DNA from: Dickeya undicola
Lineage (GTDB): Bacteria; Pseudomonadota; Gammaproteobacteria; Enterobacterales; Enterobacteriaceae
Length of the DNA stretch: 62,975 nt
Assembly (NCBI RefSeq): GCF_000784735.1
Contig: NZ_JSYG01000031.1
Location: 1 to 62,975 of the forward strand
Direction of reading: 5' to 3'
Of this stretch, positions 1 to 9,155 are shown piece after piece. A program made the position numbers and the translations under genes. Within the stretch, counting starts at the first letter, position 1; every line of letters begins with the position of its first letter. Below the pieces are notes generated by a model. The model saw only the letters and a program-made list of their open reading frames with translations. It was not told the DNA's origin and did not search any database.

Positions 1-19
1 ATTTTAATTACACCCTCTT

Positions 20-121
20 ACTCGGCCCATTTCATGGGCCTCGCCCTGAAGGGCCAACGCTTCGCGTTGTTCAAAACGCAATACGTTTTGTCCTGCAACT
101 CGAATTATTTTGGGTATATAT
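20..121. repeat. ERIC-like element, variant lacking the ERIC core
   Basis: The stretch ends with the terminus CTCGAATTATTTTGGGTATA, the same end seen in the longer element near 31.7 kb. Inside is a row of short palindromes: GGCCCATTTCATGGGCC, GCCCTGAAGGGC, CAACGCTTCGCGTTG and AAAACGCAATACGTTTT. The central ERIC core (AAGTAAGTGACT) is missing, so this looks like a deletion derivative or a different module order. The left limit is uncertain because the window edge is close. Confidence 0.6.
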
Positions 122-202
122 TATCAATTTTTACCAGTGGCGATAACCGGATAATCGAGCCCACCACCCGGTTATTAATAAGCCCAGCTAAATACTTAGC
201 CT

Positions 203-333
203 ATATATACTCGTCAGACTTCAGGTTGCAAGTGTGTTGGCTGCCCTCTCTCTCCCAACCACTTACTTATGTAAGTGACTGGGGATTCACTCGCTTGCCG
301 CCTTCCCGCAACGCGAATTATTTAGGGTATAGA
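203..333. repeat. ERIC element, about 130 bp
   Basis: It runs from an outer end containing CGTCAGACTTCAGGTTGCA to the opposite end GCGAATTATTTAGGGTATA. The core ATGTAAGTGACTGGGGATTC matches the region targeted by the classic ERIC primers. The length fits the usual 127 bp ERIC unit. It lies just past the end of tdk and could be part of that transcript's 3' end. Confidence 0.75.
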
Positions 334-339
334 TATGGA

Positions 340-939
340 TTATTCCGTTTCTGGCCGGGTCAATCCCAGCGCGATTTTATAATGCTTTCGACACACCGAC
401 ACGTAACTCTCATTTCCACCGATAACAACTTGCTCGCCTTCAATGACAGGCTTGCCATGCGAATCCACCCGCAATACGTGATTCGCTTTACGCCCACAAT
501 GGCAAACGGTTTTAAGTTCTATCAGTTTGTCTGCCCACGCCAATAAATAATGACTTCCGCTGAACAATTCCCCGCGAAAATCAGTACGCAGGCCATAACA
601 AAGAACTGGAATGTCTAATTGATCGACAACATCACATAACGCATTCACTTGTTCTCGTGTCAAAAACTGACTTTCATCAATTAACACACAGTGAATAGTT
701 TGCTGACGATGCGCCACCTCCAGCGCCTGGAATAAATCTGTCTGCTCGTTAAACAATAACGCCGGTGAGGAAAGGCCGATGCGAGAACTGACGATGCCGC
801 TTTGCCCGGAACGGTCATCTATTTCAGCCGTAAACACCAGGGTGCGCATTCCTCTTTCCTGATAGTTATATGAAGACTGTAACAGTGCGGTGGATTTCCC
901 TGCATTCATCGCGGAATAATAAAAATAAAGCTGTGCCAT
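340..939 (-). CDS. tdk: Thymidine kinase
   Basis: Cytoplasmic kinase that phosphorylates thymidine and deoxyuridine with ATP in the pyrimidine salvage pathway. The 199 residues include the P-loop SAMNAGKST (about residues 9-17), the catalytic Glu89 in LIDESQ, and a zinc site formed by Cys146, Cys148, Cys183 and His186, all expected for type II thymidine kinases. It is slightly shorter than the E. coli protein (205 aa). The gene is convergent with an ERIC element and divergent from hns, as in E. coli. It appears to be a single-gene transcript. Confidence 0.96.
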   Translation of the reverse strand: MAQLYFYYSAMNAGKSTALLQSSYNYQERGMRTLVFTAEIDDRSGQSGIVSSRIGLSSPALLFNEQTDLFQALEVAHRQQTIHCVLIDESQFLTREQVNALCDVVDQLDIPVLCYGLRTDFRGELFSGSHYLLAWADKLIELKTVCHCGRKANHVLRVDSHGKPVIEGEQVVIGGNESYVSVCRKHYKIALGLTRPETE

Positions 940-1323
940 GGCTCCTCGTTCAACGGCATTCGCCGGTCAGTGATCGTTAAAATTTATTGTAACATAGGTA
1001 TCGCAACTGACGAGGCTTGAGTCACAACGGGCCTTCACTGCAAGCACACTGAATCATTCAGTGGTTTAGTAATATAGATAGTTCCATCATGGGAACTCAA
1101 AGAAACTATCGATACGCTCCACATGGCTATTTCTGCTACAGATCGTGCTAACAGAATGTATTACCGGGTTTGTCTGGAATTTATATTGGTCAGTCAACGC
1201 GTGATTTCCGTTTTAAATTTGCTAAATTTTAACAACCTGACAATTTTACCTATTGCAGAAAATAAAACGGCACTCTATTATCTCTGTACTGTCACCAATA
1301 ATATTTATTTTGAGATTAATCCA
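940..1323. other. tdk-hns intergenic region, no gene seen
   Basis: This is the divergent control region between tdk and hns. It becomes AT-rich towards hns, as expected for an autoregulated hns promoter. An in-frame extension of hns reaches back to 1123, but its translation has no H-NS similarity. Short hairpins occur around 1051-1066 (ACTGAATCATTCAGT) and 1080-1095. I could not assign -35/-10 elements with confidence. Confidence 0.6.
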
Positions 1324-1731
1324 ATGAGCGAAGCACTTAAGATTCTAAACAACATCCGCACCCTGCGCGCCCAGGCAAGAGAATGCAGCCTCGAAACGCT
1401 GGAAGAAATGCTGGAAAAGCTGGAAGTCGTGGTGAACGAGCGCCGCGAAGAAGAAAACCAGGCCCAGGCAGAAATTGAAGAACGCACACGCAAATTACAG
1501 CAGTATCGTGAAATGCTTATTGCCGATGGCATTGACCCGAACGAATTACTGCAATCTCTGGGTGCAAGCAAAGTTGCCGGTAAAGCCAAACGTGCTGCAC
1601 GTCCGGCTAAATATCAGTACACCGACGAAAACGGTGAGCTGAAAACCTGGACCGGCCAGGGCCGCACCCCGGCAGTCATCAAGAAAGCAATCGAAGAACA
1701 AGGTAAGTCTCTGGATGACTTCCTGCTGTAA
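1324..1731 (+). CDS. hns: Histone-like nucleoid-structuring protein H-NS
   Basis: Global DNA-binding protein that silences AT-rich and horizontally acquired genes. Its 135 residues show the family layout: an N-terminal helical oligomerisation region (about 1-80, rich in Glu/Arg heptads), a linker rich in Ala/Lys (about 82-95), and the C-terminal DNA-binding domain with the hook motif TWTGQGRTP. The start at [12 protein letters not shown] is chosen because it matches E. coli H-NS and because the preceding TTGAGATTA resembles the E. coli hns leader. The gene sits between tdk and galU as in E. coli and ends in a strong terminator. Confidence 0.97.
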   Translation: MSEALKILNNIRTLRAQARECSLETLEEMLEKLEVVVNERREEENQAQAEIEERTRKLQQYREMLIADGIDPNELLQSLGASKVAGKAKRAARPAKYQYTDENGELKTWTGQGRTPAVIKKAIEEQGKSLDDFLL

Positions 1732-1751
1732 TTCATAGCTTGAGAATAAAC

Positions 1752-1782
1752 AAAAACACCCCTCTCAAAGGGGTGTTTTTTT
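1752..1782 (+). terminator. hns terminator, probably bidirectional
   Basis: Stem ACACCCC/GGGGTGT with loop TCTCAAA, followed by seven T. On the other strand the flanking A run also gives a T tract, so it may back up galU termination. Confidence 0.85.
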
Positions 1783-1801
1783 ATGCCCAGATTCAGGCAC
1801 T

Positions 1802-1828
1802 CCCCTGTACTCACTAAAAGTACAGGGG
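1802..1828 (-). terminator. Hairpin after galU
   Basis: Perfect nine-base stem CCCCTGTAC/GTACAGGGG just past the galU stop codon. There is no strong T run directly after it, so it may stabilise the mRNA end rather than terminate alone; the hns terminator lies just beyond. Confidence 0.55.
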
Positions 1829-1835
1829 AAGAAGA

Positions 1836-2747
1836 TTAATTGGCGTCTTCCTCTATCGCCTCTTTCAGCCACTGAGTAAAGTCCTCACCCAGCGCATCGT
1901 GACGAATACCATATTCCACAAAAGCGGTCATGTATCCCAGCTTATTACCACAGTCATGGCTTATCCCTTTTAGGTGATAGGCCTCAACGGTTTCTTTATC
2001 CATCAGCATGGCGATAGCGTCGGTCAGCTGAATTTCATTACCGGCACCCGGTTCTGTTTTCTTCAATAGATCCCAGATCTGCTCAGACAGCACATAACGC
2101 CCAACGACCGCCAAATTAGACGGCGCTTCCGAGGCCTTGGGTTTTTCCACCACGCCAACCATTGGTGCGCTGTCGCCCGGTTTTAATTCCACGCCTTTGC
2201 AATCTACCACGCCGTAACTGCTAACATTCTCCACCGGCTCAACCATAATCTGGCTATGGCCTGTGCTATAAAAGCGTTGCAGCATTTCGCTGAGGTTGTC
2301 TTTTTTCAGATCAGATTCATATTCGTCAATGATCACGTCCGGCAAAATAACCGCCACCGGCTCATCACCCACCAGCGGATGAGCACAAAGTACTGCGTGC
2401 CCCAATCCCTTCGCCAGCCCCTGACGAACCTGCATAATAGTGACATGCTCCGGACAAATAGCCTGAACTTCTTTCAGTAACTGGCGCTGAACACGTTTTT
2501 CCAGCATCGCTTCCAGCTCAAAGCTGGTATCAAAATGGTTTTCTATTGAATTCTTAGAAGAATGTGTAACTAAAATTATTTCATTGATACCGGCAGCAAT
2601 ACATTCATTAACCACATACTGGATTAACGGCTTATCAACCAGCGGCAGCATTTCTTTGGGAATAGCCTTAGTAGCAGGCAACATACGCGTCCCCAATCCA
2701 GCCACTGGAATGACCGCTTTTTTTACTTTTTTATTAACAGTTGACAT
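1836..2747 (-). CDS. galU: UTP-glucose-1-phosphate uridylyltransferase
   Basis: Makes UDP-glucose from UTP and glucose-1-phosphate, a precursor for LPS core, exopolysaccharide, trehalose and periplasmic glucans. The 303-residue protein opens with the nucleotidyltransferase signature [19 protein letters not shown] near residue 20, and VEKP occurs later in the fold. ATG at 2747 gives [17 protein letters not shown], matching the E. coli N terminus; an upstream TTG at 2753 would add only two residues. It lies downstream of rssB on the same strand, with about 200 bp between them. Confidence 0.97.
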   Translation of the reverse strand: MSTVNKKVKKAVIPVAGLGTRMLPATKAIPKEMLPLVDKPLIQYVVNECIAAGINEIILVTHSSKNSIENHFDTSFELEAMLEKRVQRQLLKEVQAICPEHVTIMQVRQGLAKGLGHAVLCAHPLVGDEPVAVILPDVIIDEYESDLKKDNLSEMLQRFYSTGHSQIMVEPVENVSSYGVVDCKGVELKPGDSAPMVGVVEKPKASEAPSNLAVVGRYVLSEQIWDLLKKTEPGAGNEIQLTDAIAMLMDKETVEAYHLKGISHDCGNKLGYMTAFVEYGIRHDALGEDFTQWLKEAIEEDAN

Positions 2748-2947
2748 AAACAACCTCGTATATATCGTTCAAATAATGAGCTTTATTTGTCCGGTGCATA
2801 AAACCGCGAAAGTATATCAGGTTCAATGCGCGATGCTCGACCAATCTGGATTCGTGATTAAAAATCATAGGCCACATACTAGGGAATAAAAAATAATAAC
2901 GGTAGACATACCTAGTCTGAAGTGTGGGGAAATTCGCAGCTATCGGA

Positions 2948-3964
2948 TTAGTCTGTAGACAACATCAGGCGCAGACGACCGCCGCTACCCCACATCTGGC
3001 ATTGCCACGACTCGCACTGGTAACTCAGTTGATTAAGATAAGCCGCTTCCAGCGTACCTAACGGCACCCCGTTATTGAGCCCAATACGTTGCTCTTCCAC
3101 ACTCAGGGTGGCATGTAATCCTGCCGAAATCAGAATCAGTCGTTTCAATTCCCGGTGATAGTAACCAACCAGCAAAGGAAACTGTCCTTGCAGATTGGCC
3201 TGACGCAATAATTGGTTCACCTGATTGAGCAATACCGGCAATTCGGGCAACCGACGCTGCTGATGCACCAGATGCTCCTGCAACAAGCTGTTGAACAACG
3301 ACCGTAACAATAATGCCGCCAGCACACCGTGATTATTGGCCGCCTGTGTTATATCGAGACAATAAAACGCCAGATCGTCCCCAGACAGCGCCGCGATATC
3401 AAGCACCAGCCCTGGACGGTCCACCGCCATCAGTTGTCGATAATTAACCCGACAGCGCGCCAGCGTCTGCTGAACCGGCGGCTGTAACTGCTCAAGCAGT
3501 TTCAAGGCCGCACCGGGTGACTGGTTTAACGAGTCCAAATCGCGCATCAGTTGCTCGACTTCATTAGCCTGTGAAGTAAACATCGTCGGGTACAGGCAAG
3601 CCATCACCGACTCGCGCAAGCGGGTGTAGTCATGGATAGGTTTGAGCAATACATCCTGAACACCAAGGCGCAGTATTCTGGCGACATCCGCCAGATGACT
3701 GGTGGCGGACACCACCAGTATAGGTGTGGTGATATCGTGCAGTCGTAACCGTTCGACGAACTCGAAACCGCCCATCATGGGCATGTTGAGATCGCAAATA
3801 ATCAGATCAGGTGACTGATGAGCCATTTTTTCCAGCGCATCCTTGCCGTTATCCGCCTCATGGACGTCTGCACCCAGGGATGTCAGATAACCGGCCAGCA
3901 CGGAACGGAAAACAGCCTCATCCTCAACAACCAAAATGTGTTTTCCCGTCAGCGGTTGTGCCAT
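2948..3964 (-). CDS. rssB: Response regulator and RpoS adaptor RssB
   Basis: Adaptor that delivers the stationary-phase sigma factor RpoS to ClpXP for degradation. The N-terminal receiver domain (about residues 8-125) has the acidic pocket VVEDE and phospho-acceptor Asp58 in ICDLNMP, plus the conserved Lys in LKPI. The C-terminal half corresponds to the degenerate PP2C-like domain of the family. At 338 residues it is the usual length. ATG at 3964 is preferred over the TTG one codon upstream. It follows rssA on the same strand after about 60 bp, so an rssAB operon is likely. Confidence 0.94.
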   Translation of the reverse strand: MAQPLTGKHILVVEDEAVFRSVLAGYLTSLGADVHEADNGKDALEKMAHQSPDLIICDLNMPMMGGFEFVERLRLHDITTPILVVSATSHLADVARILRLGVQDVLLKPIHDYTRLRESVMACLYPTMFTSQANEVEQLMRDLDSLNQSPGAALKLLEQLQPPVQQTLARCRVNYRQLMAVDRPGLVLDIAALSGDDLAFYCLDITQAANNHGVLAALLLRSLFNSLLQEHLVHQQRRLPELPVLLNQVNQLLRQANLQGQFPLLVGYYHRELKRLILISAGLHATLSVEEQRIGLNNGVPLGTLEAAYLNQLSYQCESWQCQMWGSGGRLRLMLSTD

Positions 3965-4023
3965 CAATGACCCCTTGTACTGCTCATCATCATTCGTTGC
4001 CGAATCCTAAATCGGAAATAACC

Positions 4024-4929
4024 CTACACATCCCGGTTCACCAACGGCAACAACAATTCCCGCTGCTTTTCCACCGCCAGTCTGCCAGCTTCAATAGCCT
4101 CTTGCGCCCGATGAAAATCCAGCGTGGCAATTTGCGGACAATAGGGTTGAATTAATACATCTGGAGGATCGCCCGCCATACGATTCATTTTCAGGCGATT
4201 CTCCAATACCTGTATAGATGTGCTCATGATCTCCATCGCAGTAGGCGTCGCCTCCGTCTGTCGGCGAAAACGGTGAGACAGACGATATCGGAGCCGCTGA
4301 TGCCAGCCGCGCGGTGCAGCCATCGTGTCCGTCTGAACCGATGGCCTGGCAGACAGCAAATTATGCTGTTGCAAGCTGGCGTCGTGCTGCAAGTCCACCG
4401 CAATTACCACATCCGCGCCCATTGCACGAGTCAATGAGACGGGAACCGGATTCACGACAGCCCCATCCACCAGCCAGTAACCATTGAATTGTACAGGGGA
4501 CAATAACCCCGGCATACTGCAGGAGGCGCGAACAGCCAAATGTAAGTCCCCTTTTGTCAGCCAAAGTTCCCTACCTGTACTGAGATTAGTTGCCACTGTT
4601 CCATATTTGATAGCACAGTCCTCAATATGTTGCGTATGTAGCAAATGCTTTACATGGTTGAAAACGCGATCCCCCCGCAATAATCCGCCACGCCGCCAGG
4701 AAAAGTCCATCAACCGGATAACATCCCAGTAACGAAAGCCACACACCCAGTGCGTCATGCTGTCCAGTTGATGAGTAGCGTAAGCCGCACCGACCAGCGC
4801 ACCCACCGAGCAGCCTGCCACCACGTCAGGCACAATCCCCATATCCTCCAGCGCCTTCAGCACGCCAATATGTGCCCATCCTTTCGCTGCACCGGACCCC
4901 AATGCCAGACCCACTGTGACCTTCCGCAT
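4024..4929 (-). CDS. rssA: Patatin-like phospholipase RssA
   Basis: Cytoplasmic patatin-family protein of unknown physiological substrate, conserved upstream of rssB. It shows the glycine-rich oxyanion motif GSGAAKG (residues 11-17), the nucleophile Ser41 in GCSVGA, and the dyad Asp155 in LVDGA. Its 301 residues equal the E. coli length. The pair order (rssA first, rssB second) and close spacing match E. coli. Confidence 0.94.
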   Translation of the reverse strand: MRKVTVGLALGSGAAKGWAHIGVLKALEDMGIVPDVVAGCSVGALVGAAYATHQLDSMTHWVCGFRYWDVIRLMDFSWRRGGLLRGDRVFNHVKHLLHTQHIEDCAIKYGTVATNLSTGRELWLTKGDLHLAVRASCSMPGLLSPVQFNGYWLVDGAVVNPVPVSLTRAMGADVVIAVDLQHDASLQQHNLLSARPSVQTDTMAAPRGWHQRLRYRLSHRFRRQTEATPTAMEIMSTSIQVLENRLKMNRMAGDPPDVLIQPYCPQIATLDFHRAQEAIEAGRLAVEKQRELLLPLVNRDV

Positions 4930-5087
4930 GGTGCTTCTCCTGTTTCTAATTCTAGGCGCTACCTGCTGTTATGTACCCGCCAGGTAGGATTATTGCGATA
5001 CATGAACCCTATTGGGTAACATAGCGCACGCCTTATCAGTGGCGTCTCAATTATTTAACCTTATTGCAGAATTTTGCAGGAGATATT

Positions 5088-5555
5088 GTGTCCGAATGTT
5101 GCCCGTGCGGTAGTGATCAGCCTTACGAACACTGCTGTCAGCCCTATTTGCGCGGTGATACCCACGCTTCGCGCCCCGATCTGCTGATGCGTTCACGCTA
5201 TAGCGCCTACGTGAAACAGGATGTCGATTATCTGGTCGCTACCTGGCATCCAGATTGCCACGCGGAAAACTGGCGAGCCGACATCGCCGCCAGTTGCGCC
5301 GATACACACTGGCTCGGTCTGCATATACTGAACGTCGCGCCGGGAAAAACGGCGGAAGAAGGCTACGTCGAATTCGCGGCCAGCTACAGTACAACCGAAC
5401 ATTCAGAACGTCGGGTACTGATGAGGGAGCGTTCGCGCTTCCTTCATTATTGCGATCGCTGGTACTATGTCGACGGCGTTCACCTGCAAACGGGCAGGAA
5501 CGATGTCTGTCCGTGCGGCTCCGGCAAAAAATACAAAAAGTGCTGCGGACAATAA
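5088..5555 (+). CDS. ychJ: YchJ family protein with two SEC-C zinc motifs
   Basis: Small protein of about 155 residues with no proven function. It carries two SEC-C zinc-binding motifs, one at the N terminus (CCPCGSDQPYEHCC) and one at the C terminus (CPCGSGKKYKKCC), around a central domain with an NTF2-like appearance. GTG at 5088 is chosen because AGGAG lies about five bases upstream and the translation then begins right at the first zinc motif; a TTG at 5064 has no comparable ribosome binding site. It precedes purU on the same strand, as a neighbour of the tyr tRNA locus as in E. coli. Confidence 0.9.
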   Translation: MSECCPCGSDQPYEHCCQPYLRGDTHASRPDLLMRSRYSAYVKQDVDYLVATWHPDCHAENWRADIAASCADTHWLGLHILNVAPGKTAEEGYVEFAASYSTTEHSERRVLMRERSRFLHYCDRWYYVDGVHLQTGRNDVCPCGSGKKYKKCCGQ

Positions 5556-5633
5556 TACTCTCGATTACCGCGATGATTCCGGCATCGCGTAACGGCAACA
5601 TCTGATTTATGTTTTGGACAGGATCCCAATTCC

Positions 5634-6485
5634 ATGCAATCCCAGAATATCCAACGAAAAATTTTACGGACAATCTGCCCTGACGCAAAAGGGCTTATCG
5701 CCAAGATCACCAACATCTGTTACAAGCATGAACTGAATATCGTGCAGAACTCGGAATACGTTGATCACCGCACCGGTCGTTTCTTCATGCGGACGGAATT
5801 GGAAGGCATCTTCAACGACACCACGCTGCAGGCCGACCTGGACAGCGCCTTACCGGAAGGTTCCGTGCGCGAATTGAGCAGCGCCGGGCGTCGCCGTGTC
5901 GTGATTCTGGTTACCAAGGAAGCTCACTGTCTTGGCGATCTGCTAATGAAAAGTGCCTATGGCGGTCTGGATGTCGAGATCGCGGCGATAATCGGTAACC
6001 ACGAAACGCTGCGTACGCTGGTAGAGCGCTTTGATATTCCGTTCCATCTGGTCAGCCATGAAGGTCTGACGCGCGAAGAGCACGACCTGAAAATGATCAC
6101 GCAGATCGACCAATACAAGCCTGATTATGTGGTACTGGCGAAATATATGCGTGTACTGACGCCTGCCTTTGTTCAGCACTACCCTAACCGGGTCATCAAT
6201 ATCCATCATTCGTTCCTGCCAGCGTTTATCGGTGCACGCCCGTACCATCAGGCTTACGAGCGCGGTGTGAAGATCATCGGTGCCACCGCCCATTACGTGA
6301 ATGACAGTCTGGATGAAGGCCCAATCATCATGCAGGACGTGATTCACGTCGATCACACTTACACCGCAGATGACATGATGCGCGCTGGTCGCGACGTGGA
6401 AAAAAACGTACTCAGCCGGGCGTTGTACCATGTGCTGGCTCAACGGGTATTCGTTTACGGCAACCGCACAATTATTCTGCGTTGA
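5634..6485 (+). CDS. purU: Formyltetrahydrofolate deformylase
   Basis: Hydrolyses 10-formyltetrahydrofolate to formate and tetrahydrofolate, supplying formate for PurT and balancing the one-carbon pool. An N-terminal ACT domain (about residues 10-85; RTICPDAKGLIAKI) is followed by a formyltransferase domain with the catalytic triad Asn189, His191 and Asp227, in the spacing known from PurN. It is 283 residues, close to the E. coli protein. The purT gene, which uses the formate product, lies in the same window at 38.6 kb. Confidence 0.96.
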   Translation: MQSQNIQRKILRTICPDAKGLIAKITNICYKHELNIVQNSEYVDHRTGRFFMRTELEGIFNDTTLQADLDSALPEGSVRELSSAGRRRVVILVTKEAHCLGDLLMKSAYGGLDVEIAAIIGNHETLRTLVERFDIPFHLVSHEGLTREEHDLKMITQIDQYKPDYVVLAKYMRVLTPAFVQHYPNRVINIHHSFLPAFIGARPYHQAYERGVKIIGATAHYVNDSLDEGPIIMQDVIHVDHTYTADDMMRAGRDVEKNVLSRALYHVLAQRVFVYGNRTIILR

Positions 6486-6568
6486 TTAGCACTTCGCCGC
6501 CCTTCGCCTACAATTGCAGCGGGCGGCATAAAAAACCAGCAAACGAACTTGTTTTTGTTTTTTCGGTC

Positions 6569-6596
6569 TTTACAGGGGCGCGGCATTTGGTATGAT
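6569..6596 (+). promoter_or_regulatory. Stringent-type promoter of tRNA-Tyr
   Basis: TTTACA (-35) and TATGAT (-10) with a 16-bp spacer are followed by the GC-rich discriminator GCGCCCC. The arrangement closely resembles the E. coli tyrT promoter and is the signature of ppGpp-sensitive stable RNA promoters. Confidence 0.85.
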
Positions 6597-6632
6597 GCGC
6601 CCCGCTCGATACGAAAGAGCAATCAGGCCAGT

Positions 6633-6717
<85 letters not shown>

Positions 6718-6908
6718 TCTCTCTAGTCGCTACGACATATCCTCACTGCATAACTTCACCCTCAAACAGAAAATCACCCGAAAGCGCAGCAAGAAAAACA
6801 TATCGCGACGTCGCCTAAACCGATTTATCGCACCATGAGAAATCGCCGTGATGACTCTGCGATATTCACATACCGATGTCGCGGTGATAGCACAGCAGAA
6901 TAGCGTGA

Positions 6909-7529
6909 TTACTCTTTCCAGCGTTCCGGCATATAACTGAATACCGGCAACTGCCAGGACCAGAAAATAGCCGCCAGACGCAGCGCTAACCCGACAGAGA
7001 AAGAGATCAGCTGGTTGAGATCGTGGTTGATGCCGATTTCGCGCAGGCCAAGATAAACCAGTGCTACCAGCAATGACACGCAAGCGTACAGCTCTTTGCG
7101 CAGCACCATCGGCGTCCGGTTGCAGAAAATGTCCCGCAAGATCCCGCCGAAAATACCGGTGGTAATCCCCGCCATCACCACCACAGTCGGCGAATAGCCC
7201 AACTCAATCGCGACATTGCAACCGATGATGGTGAATGCCACCAGCCCCATGGCGTCCAGCACCAGAAACAGCCGGTGCAAATGGTGCATCACACGTGCAG
7301 CCAGCACCGCCAACAGTCCAGCGCTAATCGTAAGGTAGATATAGACAGGATGCTGAGTCCAGACGATGGGATAGTTACCCAGCAGAATATCGCGCACCGT
7401 ACCGCCGCCCAGCGCGGTAATAAAAGCGATCATCGAAACACCGAAAATGTCCATGTTGCGGCGGCCAGCAGCCAGCGCACCGGACATGCCCTCAGCGGTA
7501 ATAGCGATCAGATAGATATAGGTCAGCAC
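6909..7529 (-). CDS. TRIC/UPF0126 family membrane protein, likely glycine-linked transporter
   Basis: Inner-membrane protein of 206 residues with about seven transmembrane segments, built as two inverted three-helix repeats. Each repeat has the family motif: GGGTVRDILL near residue 41 and GGILRDIF about 85 residues later. The family includes E. coli YicG and YadS and trimeric cation channels. The start is GTG at 7529, about seven bases after AAGGG. A tandem glycine riboswitch lies directly upstream, so expression should follow intracellular glycine. Some family members are reported to move glycine; the sequence alone does not settle substrate or direction. Confidence 0.85.
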   Translation of the reverse strand: MLTYIYLIAITAEGMSGALAAGRRNMDIFGVSMIAFITALGGGTVRDILLGNYPIVWTQHPVYIYLTISAGLLAVLAARVMHHLHRLFLVLDAMGLVAFTIIGCNVAIELGYSPTVVVMAGITTGIFGGILRDIFCNRTPMVLRKELYACVSLLVALVYLGLREIGINHDLNQLISFSVGLALRLAAIFWSWQLPVFSYMPERWKE

Positions 7530-7555
7530 ACACGTACCCTTGTGAAATGTGCCCC

Positions 7556-7762
7556 TCCCTCTGTCCTTTTACCTGAGAGTTTACGCGGTAAAACCGCTTG
7601 CCCCTTCGGTGGGTTGTCTGGCAACCGCTCTCCAGTTGGCGTCATAGAAATGTGCAGTAAGGTAGCCTGAGCGATTATGGGAGTTTGCGCCTTCGGCGGG
7701 AAGGCGTGTCGTGACATGTGACATTCGTGACATGTAGTGCCTTCCGCTCTCCTGCAAGCCGC
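7556..7762 (-). promoter_or_regulatory. Tandem glycine riboswitch
   Basis: Read on the minus strand, two gcvT-type aptamers follow each other. The first has GGAGAGCGGAAGG, then CGCCGAAGGCGCAAAC and CGCTCAGGCTACC. The second has GGAGAGCGGTTGCC, then CACCGAAGGGGCAAGC and CTCTCAGGTAAAAGGACAG. These are the hallmark conserved blocks of the glycine riboswitch. The leader ends about 30 bases before the GTG start of the TRIC-family gene, suggesting control near the ribosome binding site rather than at a long terminator. Confidence 0.9.
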
Positions 7763-7764
7763 GG

Positions 7765-7793
7765 AGTATACGGACTAACGCGGCCCGCTTCAA
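7765..7793 (-). promoter_or_regulatory. Promoter of the riboswitch transcript
   Basis: On the minus strand TTGAAG and TATACT are separated by exactly 17 bp, placing the start of transcription just ahead of the first aptamer. Confidence 0.75.
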
Positions 7794-7903
7794 CCAGTCA
7801 TCACCGATAGTTATGACTGCCGATACCGTCGCGTCGCCGCCGTGACTCAACTCCCGCCTTTCTGCTAACATCGGGGCACGTTTTTTTCACAACGGCAGCG
7901 AAT

Positions 7904-8710
7904 ATGAAGTTTGTCTCTTTCAATATCAACGGGCTGCGCGCCCGACCACACCAGTTGGCCGCAATCATCGAACAACATCAGCCTGATGTGATCGGTCTGC
8001 AGGAAACCAAAGTCCACGACGATATGTTTCCGCTCGAAGAGGTGAAACAGTTTGGCTATCACGTCTTCTACCACGGACAGAAAGGCCACTACGGCGTGGC
8101 GCTGCTGACCAAAGCCGAGCCGCTGGCGGTCCGTCGTGGCTTCCCTACAGACGAAGAAGACGCCCAGCGCCGTATTATCATGGCAGACCTGGCGACGCCG
8201 CTTGGCACGCTGACCGTGGTCAACGGCTACTTTCCACAAGGTGAAAGCCGCGACCACCCGGTGAAATTCCCAGCCAAGACCCGTTTCTATCAGGATTTGC
8301 AGCATTATCTTGAGCAGCACCATCAGGCGGACCAGCCAGTGCTGATTATGGGTGACATGAACATCAGCCCGACCGATCTGGATATCGGGATTGGCGAGGA
8401 CAGTCGTAAACGCTGGCTGCGCACCGGTAAGTGTTCATTCCTGCCAGAAGAGCGCGAATGGATGGAGCGGCTGAAAAACTGGGGACTGGTCGATACCTTC
8501 CGCGCCGCCAACCCTGAGAGTCAGGACCGCTTTTCATGGTTCGACTACCGCTCGTCCGGGTTTGACGATAACCGCGGCCTGCGCATCGACCTGATCATGG
8601 CCTCAGCACCACTCGCCAGCCGCTGCACGGCTACGGGTATCGATTATGCGATCCGGGGAATGGAAAAACCTTCAGACCACGCGCCAGTGTGGGCGGAGTT
8701 CACGATCTGA
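7904..8710 (+). CDS. xthA: Exodeoxyribonuclease III
   Basis: Major AP endonuclease and 3'-5' exonuclease of base excision repair. The 268 residues equal the E. coli length. Conserved active-site elements are visible: Asn7 in [10 protein letters not shown], the metal ligand Glu34 in [19 protein letters not shown] in the middle, and SDHAPVW at the C terminus carrying the catalytic His. It is transcribed away from the glycine riboswitch gene. Confidence 0.97.
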   Translation: MKFVSFNINGLRARPHQLAAIIEQHQPDVIGLQETKVHDDMFPLEEVKQFGYHVFYHGQKGHYGVALLTKAEPLAVRRGFPTDEEDAQRRIIMADLATPLGTLTVVNGYFPQGESRDHPVKFPAKTRFYQDLQHYLEQHHQADQPVLIMGDMNISPTDLDIGIGEDSRKRWLRTGKCSFLPEEREWMERLKNWGLVDTFRAANPESQDRFSWFDYRSSGFDDNRGLRIDLIMASAPLASRCTATGIDYAIRGMEKPSDHAPVWAEFTI

Positions 8711-8720
8711 TGACGCATTC

Positions 8721-8738
8721 GGGGCTGCTTGCAGCCCC
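8721..8738. terminator. Hairpin between xthA and the DUF1496 gene
   Basis: Perfect stem GGGGCTGC/GCAGCCCC with a two-base loop, lying between convergent genes. No T run follows, so it is a weak terminator call. Confidence 0.45.
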
Positions 8739-8754
8739 GCTATCACGCCAACGC

Positions 8755-9150
8755 TTACTGCTGTTCCTTGATGATACGCCACACCAGATTATTAGTGCCG
8801 AGGTTAGCCTTATCGCGCTGACATTGCAGCAACACGCCTTCTGCCCTCACCATCGAGCCTTCAGAGTAGTTTCTGTTCTGATAGATGCAACAGCTCATGC
8901 AATTAACCTGAGCTTCACGCTGCACGTTGCCGCCATTGCCGTTTCCCCAGATAACCTGAGGAGGAACCGGCACCACCACCTCGGTGTTGGTGCTGCCCTG
9001 CGTTGTGGATACCGTACCGTGCGTACTACTGTTATTACCCGGCAACACCACAGGATTTCCCTGCGTAATCACCGTGGTCTGCGTCGCCGCCTGCGCAGCG
9101 GAAGATAACAACAAGCCTGTTGCCATCAGGAAGGTGCCCCATGCTTTCAT
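8755..9150 (-). CDS. ynjH: Exported DUF1496 family protein (YnjH-like)
   Basis: Small exported protein of 131 residues, function unknown. It has a signal peptide (KAWGTFLMATGLLLSSAAQA) with a likely cut after AQA, a low-complexity Thr/Ser/Asn/Gly/Val linker, and a C-terminal cysteine motif NCMSCCIYQNRNYSEGS followed by LLQCQRDK. The four-cysteine pattern is typical of DUF1496. It begins five bases after the topB stop codon, so the two genes are probably cotranscribed. It is longer than E. coli YnjH because of the linker. Confidence 0.75.
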   Translation of the reverse strand: MKAWGTFLMATGLLLSSAAQAATQTTVITQGNPVVLPGNNSSTHGTVSTTQGSTNTEVVVPVPPQVIWGNGNGGNVQREAQVNCMSCCIYQNRNYSEGSMVRAEGVLLQCQRDKANLGTNNLVWRIIKEQQ

Positions 9151-9155
9151 CTGCG

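Noticed and set aside
34-546. 170-codon frame across ERIC repeats and the end of tdk
   Set aside because: Its translation comes from repeat DNA and antisense tdk, so it is not a gene.
1123-1323. N-terminal extension of hns
   Set aside because: Not conserved in H-NS and covers the promoter region; the known start is at 1324.
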